Positions 1 through 10,623 of a DNA stretch of 64,000 bases are shown piece by piece (within the stretch, counting starts at the first letter, position 1; every line of letters begins with the position of its first letter). The DNA is from JAYTQG01 sp043746815. Lineage in GTDB: Bacteria > Actinomycetota > Thermoleophilia > Miltoncostaeales > Miltoncostaeaceae. The translations under genes and the position numbers were made by a program. Where the stretch lies: the NCBI GenBank assembly GCA_043746815.1, contig JAYTQG010000226.1:1-64000 (forward strand), written 5' to 3'. The notes beneath the pieces were generated by a model. The model ran no database searches. It was not told the origin of the DNA and saw only the letters and a program-made list of their open reading frames with translations.

Positions 1-114
1 TTTGGCGTGTTCTTCTACTTCCTTGAATGGGTCCTGATTGCTGGTCTTCAGGCATTCATCTTCGCGATGCTCTCGGGCATCTACATCGGCTTTGCGACCG
101 AAGCGTCGCACTAG
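1..114 (+). CDS. atpB: ATP synthase F0 subunit a, C-terminal end (partial)
   Basis: The first 37 codons read in frame as the last membrane helix of the F0 a subunit and end at TAG. The tail LQAFIFAMLSGIYIGFA is the conserved C-terminal helix of this family, which forms the proton half-channels beside the c-ring. The gene is cut by the window edge, so start and length are unknown. Subunit c follows after 40 nt, the usual a-c-b-delta order. The reading frame was taken directly from the bases, since no start codon lies in the window. Confidence 0.93.
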   Translation, partial: FGVFFYFLEWVLIAGLQAFIFAMLSGIYIGFATEASH

Positions 115-154
115 CTCCACCACCAACGACGATCACCCCGAAGGAGCGTTAGCT

Positions 155-418
155 GTGGCAGATTCACAAGGTTTGGAACTGGGTAAAGAGATCCACGCGG
201 GCATGAAGGCACTGGCCCTCGGCCTAGCGACCGGTTTCGGCGCCATCGGACCGGGTGCTGGCGTGGGGTACCTGATGGGTAAGACGGTTGAGTCCGTTGC
301 CCGCCAGCCCGAGCTTCGCGGCGAGATCATGGGCCTGATGTTCCTCGGACTTGCACTCACCGAGGCCATCACGTTCTACGCCCTCTTGATGGGCTTCGTC
401 GCCTTCTTCATCGGTTAG
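155..418 (+). CDS. atpE: ATP synthase F0 subunit c
   Basis: Proteolipid subunit c of 87 residues; oligomerises in the membrane into the rotor ring that carries protons. The sequence shows a helical hairpin: helix 1 with the Gly-rich GAIGPGAGVG stretch (about residues 29-38), the polar loop with RQPE (about 50-53), and helix 2 with the ion-binding carboxylate Glu70 in LTEAITFYALL. No Ser/Thr follows the Glu, which argues for H+ rather than Na+ coupling. I chose the GTG at 155 because AAGGAG (141-146) sits 8 nt upstream; an in-frame ATG further upstream lies inside atpB and would add a non-homologous extension. Confidence 0.95.
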   Translation: MADSQGLELGKEIHAGMKALALGLATGFGAIGPGAGVGYLMGKTVESVARQPELRGEIMGLMFLGLALTEAITFYALLMGFVAFFIG

Positions 419-425
419 GACGTAC

Positions 426-971
426 ATGTCCGCTTCGCTCGTCAACGTCCATCCGGTTACGGCGTCATCGCCGCTCTTGGAGGCAAGCCCCGGCTTGATG
501 ATCTGGACGGTTGTGATCTTTCTGATCACGCTGTTCATCATGAAGGCAAAGGTCTTCGGCCCCATCGGCGATGCCATCGAGAAACGCCGGGCCGACATTG
601 CCCAAAACATCCATGAGGCCGAGTCGAGTCGCGATGAAGCTCAGAAGCTCTTGGCCGACTACAAGGTGCAGCTTGCCGAGGCCCGCAAGGAGGCCGACGA
701 GCTTCGCGAGCGTGGACGTAAGGATGGCGAGCGCCAGCGTGGCGAGATCGTCGCTGGGGCAGAATCCGAGCGGGGGCGCATCGTGGCCGATGCTGCCGAC
801 CAGGTTTCGGCCCAGCAGCGCTCCGCCATGTCCGGTATCCGCGATGACGTTGTCGCCCTGGCCACCGCCGCGGCGGAGAAGGTCACCAAGAAGTCGCTGA
901 CCGACGCCGATCATCAGCGTCTGATTCAGGATGCACTCGCTGAGATCAAGCTCGAGGGCGCCAAGGCGTGA
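426..971 (+). CDS. atpF: ATP synthase F0 subunit b
   Basis: Subunit b (181 residues), the peripheral stalk that holds the F1 head against the membrane. One N-terminal transmembrane helix (about residues 21-40, LMIWTVVIFLITLFIMK) is followed by a long charged coiled coil rich in Ala, Glu, Arg and Lys (about 50-175), as in the family. The ATG is 7 nt after the atpE stop, with AGGA just upstream. The stop overlaps the next gene by 4 nt (GTGA), so b and delta, which bind each other, are translationally coupled. Confidence 0.95.
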   Translation: MSASLVNVHPVTASSPLLEASPGLMIWTVVIFLITLFIMKAKVFGPIGDAIEKRRADIAQNIHEAESSRDEAQKLLADYKVQLAEARKEADELRERGRKDGERQRGEIVAGAESERGRIVADAADQVSAQQRSAMSGIRDDVVALATAAAEKVTKKSLTDADHQRLIQDALAEIKLEGAKA

Positions 972-1519
972 GCGTCGCGGCGACCTACGCCCAGGCCCTC
1001 TACGAGGCGGCCAAGGGTGCCAACACGGTCGAGCCGGTCGCGCACGATCTGGACGCATTTGCGCATGCGCTGCGCCAATCGCCAGACGTCGGCGCCATGC
1101 TGCAAAGCCCGGACATCACGGCCGCTGCCAAGCGTTCCGCGGTGACCGCCGTGGCTGGGCCGACCAACCCGACGCTCTCCAACTTCCTCGGCCTCCTGAT
1201 CGACCGAGGCCGAATGACCGAGCTTCCGGACATCGCTCGGGCGTTTGCGGACAAGGTCGACGACGCGGAGGGACGGATCGCCGTCGAGGCAATCACCGCC
1301 GTTCCCCTTTCCGCGGAGCTTCGTGCGCAGATCGTCGAGAAGGTCACCCGCGAGACCAGTCGTACCCCGGTGCTCACCGAGAAGGTCGACCCCGAGATCA
1401 TCGGTGGCCTCGTCTTGCGTGTCGGCAGCGTGATGCTGGATGCATCCGTCCGTCGCCACCTCGACGCCATTCACCGGAACATGTCGCGGGCCCCCGTGCC
1501 CGTTGGCGCCCCCGAATAG
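968..1519 (+). CDS. atpH: ATP synthase F1 subunit delta
   Basis: Subunit delta (183 residues), which joins the peripheral stalk b to the top of the alpha3-beta3 head. The start is the N-terminal six-helix domain pattern VAATYAQALYEAA, and the C-terminal half carries the conserved block ending in IIGGLVLRVGSVMLDASVRRHL that all delta/OSCP proteins share. The GTG start at 968 overlaps the atpF stop in GTGA. Normal length for the family. Confidence 0.94.
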   Translation: MSVAATYAQALYEAAKGANTVEPVAHDLDAFAHALRQSPDVGAMLQSPDITAAAKRSAVTAVAGPTNPTLSNFLGLLIDRGRMTELPDIARAFADKVDDAEGRIAVEAITAVPLSAELRAQIVEKVTRETSRTPVLTEKVDPEIIGGLVLRVGSVMLDASVRRHLDAIHRNMSRAPVPVGAPE

Positions 1520-1558
1520 TCACCCGTTCGTAGACCGGCATCCAAGGAGCCGCACGTT

Positions 1559-3069
<1,511 letters not shown>

Positions 3070-3073
<4 letters not shown>

Positions 3074-3272
3074 TGGCGACCCTCCTCACCACATTCAGCC
3101 GCAAACCGACGGCTGCAAGAGCCGCTGGGTGCGTCAGCTGGTGCGGTTCGGATCGCCTCCTGGGGCGGCGTCATCACTCGCACCAATATTCCCGATATTG
3201 GCCCTCGTTCTTCCTGGCCAGCGACCCTTTCGCTCGCCGGTTCACTGGCCAACGTGGTGAGGAGGGCCGCTA

Positions 3273-3275
<3 letters not shown>
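3070..3275 (+). repeat. Inverted-repeat insert between atpA and atpG
   Basis: The atpA-atpG junction holds about 200 bp where sibling junctions have 0-40. CTAGTG occurs at 3070-3075 (atpA stop) and again at 3270-3275 (atpG start). Just inside are perfect 13-bp inverted repeats, CCCTCCTCACCAC (3080-3092) and GTGGTGAGGAGGG (3254-3266). Two hairpins lie between: CAGCCG/CGGCTG (3096-3101 with 3110-3115) and CCAATAT-TCCCG-ATATTGG (3183-3201). The right arm contains the atpG Shine-Dalgarno GGAGG (3261-3265). The layout fits either a small MITE-like insertion with a target duplication or an evolved RNA switch; the sequence alone cannot decide. A 66-codon frame (3073-3273) bridges the two genes exactly and could be translated. 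Confidence 0.6.
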
Positions 3276-6027
<2,752 letters not shown>

Positions 6028-6069
6028 CGAATTCGTCGGTGGTCGCGCATCAAGGGCTCGCCTTCACAC

Positions 6070-6300
6070 ATGCGACTGTCACGGACGCTCGATCTGGATG
6101 TCGTCGCAGCTGTGGAGCACCTCCGCGAGACCGAAGGAATTGGCTTGAGCGAAGCGGTCAATGGGCTGATCCGTCAGGGCCTCGTCGGCCGCGATACCCG
6201 GGCTGCATTTGTTCAGGCGACGTCTCCAGTCGGGATCATGATCGACGTGAGCAACGTGCACGAGGCCCTCAATCTGATTGATGGCCCGTTGCGCCAATGA
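6070..6300 (+). CDS. Lone ribbon-helix-helix antitoxin-like protein
   Basis: A 76-residue protein. Residues 1-36 (MRLSRTLDLDVVAAVEHLRE then GLSEAVNGLIRQGL) have the strand-helix-helix spacing of VapB/CopG-type DNA-binding antitoxins. The C-terminal part (VGIMIDVSNVHEALNLIDG) would be the toxin-binding segment. The stop overlaps an ATG by 4 nt (6297), the usual antitoxin-toxin junction, but the frame that follows does not look like a PIN or RelE toxin. So the partner is missing, has decayed, or is encoded elsewhere. Family call from pattern only. Confidence 0.6.
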   Translation: MRLSRTLDLDVVAAVEHLRETEGIGLSEAVNGLIRQGLVGRDTRAAFVQATSPVGIMIDVSNVHEALNLIDGPLRQ

Positions 6301-6390
6301 TGCTGGCGACGCCTCAACCTCCTGGTCCACGCGGGCGACGAACACGGTCGGTTTCACACTCGAGCGGGCAGGAGATCGGGGAGCGAGAGA

Positions 6391-6402
6391 GAACACGTGT
6401 TC
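6391..6402. promoter_or_regulatory. LexA-like palindrome GAACACGTGTTC
   Basis: Perfect 12-bp palindrome GAAC-ACGT-GTTC, 2 nt before the ATG at 6405. The GAAC-N4-GTTC core matches the LexA (SOS) box of Bacillus and Actinobacteria, and the reverse strand reads CGAACACGTGTTCT, one base off the Bacillus consensus. No -10 hexamer lies at leaderless distance, so its role here is less clear than the second box at 53700. Confidence 0.4.
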
Positions 6403-6404
6403 GT

Positions 6405-6641
6405 ATGAGCGACGAAATGACATCACCCGTAACGAGTGCCCGACAGGTTCGCAGGCTGCTTGAGTTGACCAGCGGCCTCCGGGTTGAATCGGTCCGCCGT
6501 GAACCGAGTACCGACGGGCGGGTGCTCTGGCGGGTCACCTCACGAGACGGGTCCGGCGCCCCCCGTGTTGGCATCGTGAACGACGAGGTAATCGCCGACG
6601 CCCTTGCCACCGTTCAAGGCGTGCTCGGCCCACGCGACTGA
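6405..6641 (+). CDS. Hypothetical protein (78 residues)
   Basis: I do not recognise this protein. From the ATG at 6405 it is 78 residues with a mixed alpha/beta look: a helical start (ARQVRRLLELTSGL), a likely strand with VLWRVTSRDG, then VGIVNDEVIADALATVQGVL. The same frame is open back to an ATG at 6297 that overlaps the antitoxin-like gene by 4 nt, but that extension is Pro/Arg-rich and low in complexity. The real start is uncertain: 6405 has the LexA-like palindrome immediately upstream and no clear Shine-Dalgarno. Confidence 0.5.
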   Translation: MSDEMTSPVTSARQVRRLLELTSGLRVESVRREPSTDGRVLWRVTSRDGSGAPRVGIVNDEVIADALATVQGVLGPRD

Positions 6642-6728
6642 GTACAATCTGTTCGGGGAAGATGTTGCCCATGTAGATGTTCAGCAAACTGGACTCGGCG
6701 CCCCTTGTCGCCTTGCGAGCCTGCGGCC

Positions 6729-6734
6729 TACCGT
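6729..6734 (+). promoter_or_regulatory. -10 hexamer TACCGT, leaderless type
   Basis: TACCGT ends 6 nt before the ATG at 6741 and no Shine-Dalgarno precedes that ATG, so transcription would start on or next to the start codon. This fixes the start of the exported protein at 6741, which also gives a clean signal peptide. Confidence 0.55.
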
Positions 6735-6740
6735 GATGGG

Positions 6741-7181
6741 ATGTTCGACACGGAGGTTGGCATTCGGCGACTCGCGTGCATTGCCGCATTAGTCGCAGGC
6801 GTCGCGCTTGCGCACGCCGCCCCGGAACGGCACTACGCTGGCGTGACCGACGATCGACAGGCACTCGCGGTGGTCCTCACGGGCGGTGGCAGGGGCAGTA
6901 TTCGCATCCAAACCACCGTCGCGTTGTCCTGCCCTGGGAAGGGAGCACCACCGGCGCCCCTTCATGTGCTGATCTACCGCGTGCCGGTGAGTGATTCTGG
7001 GGCCTTCCGCGTTCGGCTGCTTGCGGTCCACCCACGCCTGCGGCGGGTTGTTGTCTCGATCGCGGGAAAGGTTCGCGCAGACCGCGTGGATGGCGCGATC
7101 GCCGCGCGGGGAGAACGCGCTCGCTGGTGCCGCTCGTTCGTGCGTTTCAGCAGTCGGCTCCTCGTCGGGCAGTACGGCTAG
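6741..7181 (+). CDS. Exported hypothetical protein
   Basis: A 146-residue protein with an N-terminal signal peptide: a short charged region with RR at 9-10, a hydrophobic core LACIAALVAGVALA, and a likely cut after AHA (about residue 26). The mature part is beta-rich and basic (GGGRGSIRIQTTVAL, FRVRLLAVHPRLRRVVVSI) with two Cys. No family is recognised. The upstream leaderless -10 supports the chosen start. Probably its own transcription unit. Confidence 0.6.
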   Translation: MFDTEVGIRRLACIAALVAGVALAHAAPERHYAGVTDDRQALAVVLTGGGRGSIRIQTTVALSCPGKGAPPAPLHVLIYRVPVSDSGAFRVRLLAVHPRLRRVVVSIAGKVRADRVDGAIAARGERARWCRSFVRFSSRLLVGQYG

Positions 7182-7190
7182 CCCCCGGAC

Positions 7191-7403
7191 TTGACCGGTA
7201 GGAGCCAGGGGGCAAGGACTCTGCCACCGACCCGGAAAGTGAAGGCAGGCTCCGATGTCCCGAACCGTCCGTGCGCTGTTCATCGTTCCGAGGAGCCCGT
7301 CGCTTGCAGACTCCGCAGGACCAAGTGCATCACTGTCCGAGTGCAGACCACGAAGCCAGCGCGGATCAAGGTCACGACCTCGGACTTCGTGAACGTCAAG
7401 TAG
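7191..7403 (+). other. Short open frame, possible gene remnant
   Basis: A 70-codon frame from a TTG ends in RRTKCITVRVQTTKPARIKV and then TSDFVNVK. The last 30 residues alternate like the beta-strands at the C-terminus of secreted actinobacterial proteins, while the first 40 look random. This could be the tail of a decayed exported gene. No RBS and no homology I can name. The rest of 7182-7415 shows nothing else. Confidence 0.2.
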
Positions 7404-7415
7404 CCGCGAGGAGCG

Positions 7416-7443
7416 GCACGGCCGCTAAGGTGCGCGGCCGTGC
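7416..7443 (+). promoter_or_regulatory. Inverted repeat spanning the MFS gene promoter and start
   Basis: Arms GCACGGCCGC (7416-7425) and GCGGCCGTGC (7434-7443) are perfectly complementary around TAAGGTGC. The centre contains a -10 hexamer TAAGGT (7426-7431), 8 nt before the GTG at 7440, and the right arm covers that start codon. A repressor bound here would cover the -10 and the transcription start; as RNA the start codon would be paired. It is more likely an operator than a terminator, because no T-run follows. Confidence 0.5.
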
Positions 7444-8648
7444 TGGGTCTGCCACCAATCCTGAGCGTCGCCAGTTTTCGGCGCGTGTGGTTTGCCGGAC
7501 TCGCATCGAACGCTGGTTCGTGGTTTCAGGCCACCGCTGCCGGGTGGTTGGTCTACCACTACACCCAAAGCCCGGCGGTCGTCGGTGCATTGTCACTGGT
7601 CGCGCGCCTTCCGGCGATTGTCTTCTCGACCGTTGCGGGCCACCTCGCAGACCGATTTGATCGGCGTCATGTCGGTATCGCCACCGGAATCGGGCAGGGC
7701 CTCGCCGCGCTGGCGCTCGCCGTTGCTGGGCTGTTCGGGGTCCAGTCGACTCTCTTCATCTTCATTGCGACATTCTTTGTCGGGTTGGGTTTCGCCCTCG
7801 GCCTTCCGGCAATGCTTGCCCTGATCGGCGAGCTTCCCGGGCGCGATCGTCTGCCGGAGGCAATTCGTGTGAACGCGGCAGGCATTAACGTCGCCCGCAT
7901 GATTGGACCAGTCATGGGCGGCGGCGTTCTCCTCGTCTTCGGACCAACGACATGCTTCGCCCTGAATGCGGTCTCATTCCTGGGACTGGTGGTCGTTCTT
8001 GCGCGCCTTCCGCCGATGCCTCGGAGCGGGAACCACACCGTTGCGACGACCCGCGACGCGCTCCGCTACGCCGTGACGGACCCTGCGCCCCGACGCCTTC
8101 TGTCGGGTGCGTCGATCTTCTGCATCCTGGCAGCGCCGATGCAGGAGCTTGCGCCTGTTGTGGCGGCGCGCGTCGGCACGGGAAAGGGCGGGTTGGGTCT
8201 CCTTCTCGGCGCCATGGGGGCGGGTGCCCTGATCGGCGCGGTGGTTCTCAGCAAGTCGGAGGACCGCGGGCTGCCTCGGCACATTGCGTTGCCATTGGGG
8301 TCGACTGCCACGGCAGTGGGACTGGGCCTTGTCGCCATCTCGCCGTGGCTCTGGCTCTCGTTGATCGGTATGGCGGCAGGTGGATTCTTTTGGATTTGGA
8401 TCTTCACGCTGACGAATACCGCCATCCAACTGACAAGCCCGCCGGAGCTCGTCGGACGCATGCTCGGTCTCTACCAGGCCGCGGTGGTCGGCCCGATTGC
8501 GATTGGTGCGTTCGCGGCGGGCTCCGTCGCGGAGGTCATCGGAATCGGCGGGAGCCTCGGGCTGTGCGCGGCTACCCTTGCGGGTTGGGGGTTGTGGAGC
8601 CTTGCGAACCCGGTGGGCGAGATCGACCGGGTCGTGCCCGTCCAATAA
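7440..8648 (+). CDS. MFS transporter (EntS-like, MFS_3)
   Basis: A 402-residue polytopic membrane protein. The N-terminus FRRVWFAGLASNAGSWFQ and the loop motif GHLADRFDRR (about residues 63-72) are typical of the EntS/MFS_3 branch of proton-driven exporters. About 12 helices can be traced; the loop-2 Asp-Arg motif is intact. The substrate cannot be inferred. The GTG start sits in an inverted repeat with a leaderless -10. The 3' end runs tail-to-tail into the hydrolase gene on the other strand, overlapping by 77 nt. Confidence 0.8.
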   Translation: MLGLPPILSVASFRRVWFAGLASNAGSWFQATAAGWLVYHYTQSPAVVGALSLVARLPAIVFSTVAGHLADRFDRRHVGIATGIGQGLAALALAVAGLFGVQSTLFIFIATFFVGLGFALGLPAMLALIGELPGRDRLPEAIRVNAAGINVARMIGPVMGGGVLLVFGPTTCFALNAVSFLGLVVVLARLPPMPRSGNHTVATTRDALRYAVTDPAPRRLLSGASIFCILAAPMQELAPVVAARVGTGKGGLGLLLGAMGAGALIGAVVLSKSEDRGLPRHIALPLGSTATAVGLGLVAISPWLWLSLIGMAAGGFFWIWIFTLTNTAIQLTSPPELVGRMLGLYQAAVVGPIAIGAFAAGSVAEVIGIGGSLGLCAATLAGWGLWSLANPVGEIDRVVPVQ

Positions 8649-9450
8649 ACGCAGCGGTGCGGTCGACAAGCGACGTTGGCGGGCGCCGAGTCTTGAGGTC
8701 CTGAATTTGGTGTCCGAGACCGGGAATTTGCAGGAGGGCTGTGGGTAGGCGGCGTTTTCGGCGGGCAGACACGATCCGCAGAGAGTCGCCGATTGGCACG
8801 ACACGGTCCGCGGTTCCCTGCACGACAAGTGTGGGTTGGCGAACGCGGCGGGCATCGTCGAGCGGATCTAAGCGGGCGGTTGCTCGGGCCGCCTTGGTTC
8901 CGACGATCCGGCCGAGCACTGCCAGCTGGCCCGCGTTTGCGAAGTCCCCAAGCGGGCGGCCCGGGGCCGCCAGCGTGATGACGCGGTCGATGGCGGGCAC
9001 GCGCCACGCCGCCGCGAGGGCGAGATCGCCTCCCTGGCTGTGTCCGATCAACGCCAGGTGCGTGCGATCGACATCGGGAAGCCGTGCGAGGACGCGCGTG
9101 GCTGCGACCGCGTCGGCACGCATGACAAGCGGGTTGAGCCATGAAAGTGCTGGCCCAGTCGAGGCGCCCAAACCGCGTTTGTCGTAGCGAAGGACGGCGA
9201 CTCCTCGGGCCACGAGCGCGTCTGCCCAATCGCGGTAGAGGGTCCCCTGAAGCCCTCCGTCGCGATTGTCTGGGCCGAAACCGTCGATGATCATCGCCGC
9301 GGGAAAGGGTCCAGGGCCGTCCGGAGTGCTGAACACCGCGTCAAGGCGGAATCCCCCGGTCGTACGGATACTCACCGGACGGTCTGCCGCCGCTGCGGTG
9401 CCGACGCTGATGGCAAGGATCGACGCCGTCGTTGGGATGCATCCGCGCAC
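8572..9450 (-). CDS. Secreted alpha/beta hydrolase
   Basis: A 292-residue alpha/beta-hydrolase of the dienelactone/dipeptidyl-peptidase-like type. It has a signal peptide (SILAISVGTAAAA, residues 8-20), the oxyanion region DGFGPDNRDG, the nucleophile elbow GHSQG (about 166-170, Ser nucleophile), the acid in VVQGTADRVVP and the His in LGHQIQD. The triad is complete, so it should be active outside the membrane; the substrate is unknown. The last 26 codons overlap the MFS gene in antisense and are Arg/Pro/Gly-rich, so read-through past an older stop is possible. Confidence 0.78.
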   Translation of the reverse strand: MRGCIPTTASILAISVGTAAAADRPVSIRTTGGFRLDAVFSTPDGPGPFPAAMIIDGFGPDNRDGGLQGTLYRDWADALVARGVAVLRYDKRGLGASTGPALSWLNPLVMRADAVAATRVLARLPDVDRTHLALIGHSQGGDLALAAAWRVPAIDRVITLAAPGRPLGDFANAGQLAVLGRIVGTKAARATARLDPLDDARRVRQPTLVVQGTADRVVPIGDSLRIVSARRKRRLPTALLQIPGLGHQIQDLKTRRPPTSLVDRTAAFIGRARPGRSRPPGSQGSTTPNPQG

Positions 9451-9518
9451 TGCTCCTAGGGTAGCGCCGGTTCAGCCGATCGTCGTCCAACGGCCGACGC
9501 GCCCTGAACGGAGCACGG

Positions 9519-9524
9519 TATCCT
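9519..9524 (+). promoter_or_regulatory. -10 hexamer TATCCT, leaderless type
   Basis: TATCCT ends 7 nt before the GTG at 9532; there is no Shine-Dalgarno. Likely promoter of the peptidase/LCP/UDP-sugar gene run. Confidence 0.55.
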
Positions 9525-9531
9525 GACTTCC

Positions 9532-10623
9532 GTGGATGAGCTCCGGCTTGCAAGCCGTCTCATCGCCATCGACAGTTCGTCGCCCACTGGGGTGGCCGAT
9601 GTGATGGCGGTTGTGGCGGGCGAACTGACGGACCGTGGCGTCGCGTTCGAGCGGCGCGAGGTCATCGGGCGCCCATGCCTGATCGCACGCGCCGGCGGTG
9701 GTCCCATCAAGGTGATTCTCCATGCTCATGTGGATGTCGTCCCAGGACGACCGGACCAGTTTCACCCCCGTCTGGACGGCGGGCGTCTCGTGGGACGCGG
9801 CGCCTACGACATGAAGGCTGCCCTCGCTGTGATGATTGGCCTGATGGGAACGCTTGGTCCTGATCTTGGTTGCGAGGTCGAGTTGGTCGTCGTTCCGGAC
9901 GAGGAGCGTGCTGATCCGTCGATCAACTGCACTGAGGTCCTGGCCAAGGACGGTATGCGGGCGGATCTCGTGATCTGCGGTGAGCCCACGGACCTCTGCG
10001 TCGGGGTGCAGTCCAAGGGGCTGCTCCTCTTGCAGGCAACCATGCGCGGTGTCGCGGCCCACGGCTCGACCCCCTGGGCAGGTAGGAACGCGATTTTGGA
10101 TGGGGTCGACGCGGTCCGCTCACTGGTGGACCTCCCATTCATGGAGGCCACCTCTGCCCGCTACGACCGACCGTCCGTGAACCTCGGACGAATCGCTGGT
10201 GGGAGCGCCGTCAACTCCGTCGCTGACACGTGCGTTCTGGAACTCGACGTCCGCATTTTGCCCGGCCAATGTCCAGAGGCGGTCGTCGCCGAGATTCGCG
10301 GCGCCGCCGACTGGGAGATTGACGTGCGCCTGGACTGGCCTCCCGCTGACGTCGACCCCGACCACCCGTTGGTCGCGCATGTACTGACCGCTGCGCGCGC
10401 GGTGTCGTCCTCCGCCACGGCCGTGGGACGCGACGGAACCTCCGACGCGGTTGCTTTTCAGGCGCATGGAGTCCCAGCGATCGAATTTGGTCCACTAGGG
10501 GGAGGACACCACGGTCCCGACGAATATGTCGATGTGGACGGACTCCTCGCCTACCGACACGCCCTCGGGGATGCCCTCGCCCGCGTCGGTGCTCACGCGA
10601 CGAGCTCGGCGGTCCGCGGATGA
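9532..10623 (+). CDS. M20-family metallopeptidase/deacylase (ArgE/DapE-like)
   Basis: A 363-residue cytoplasmic zinc hydrolase of the M20 family (acetylornithine deacetylase, succinyl-diaminopimelate desuccinylase, aminoacylase). The metal ligands and catalytic Asp lie in HAHVDVVPG (about residues 64-72) and GRGAYDMKAAL (about 88-98), the catalytic Glu pair in VPDEERAD (about 121-128) and the last His in GGGHHGPDEY. The dimerisation lid is present (GVAAHGSTPWAGRNAI). Which acyl amino acid it cleaves cannot be told. It overlaps the next gene by 4 nt. Confidence 0.85.
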   Translation: MDELRLASRLIAIDSSSPTGVADVMAVVAGELTDRGVAFERREVIGRPCLIARAGGGPIKVILHAHVDVVPGRPDQFHPRLDGGRLVGRGAYDMKAALAVMIGLMGTLGPDLGCEVELVVVPDEERADPSINCTEVLAKDGMRADLVICGEPTDLCVGVQSKGLLLLQATMRGVAAHGSTPWAGRNAILDGVDAVRSLVDLPFMEATSARYDRPSVNLGRIAGGSAVNSVADTCVLELDVRILPGQCPEAVVAEIRGAADWEIDVRLDWPPADVDPDHPLVAHVLTAARAVSSSATAVGRDGTSDAVAFQAHGVPAIEFGPLGGGHHGPDEYVDVDGLLAYRHALGDALARVGAHATSSAVRG

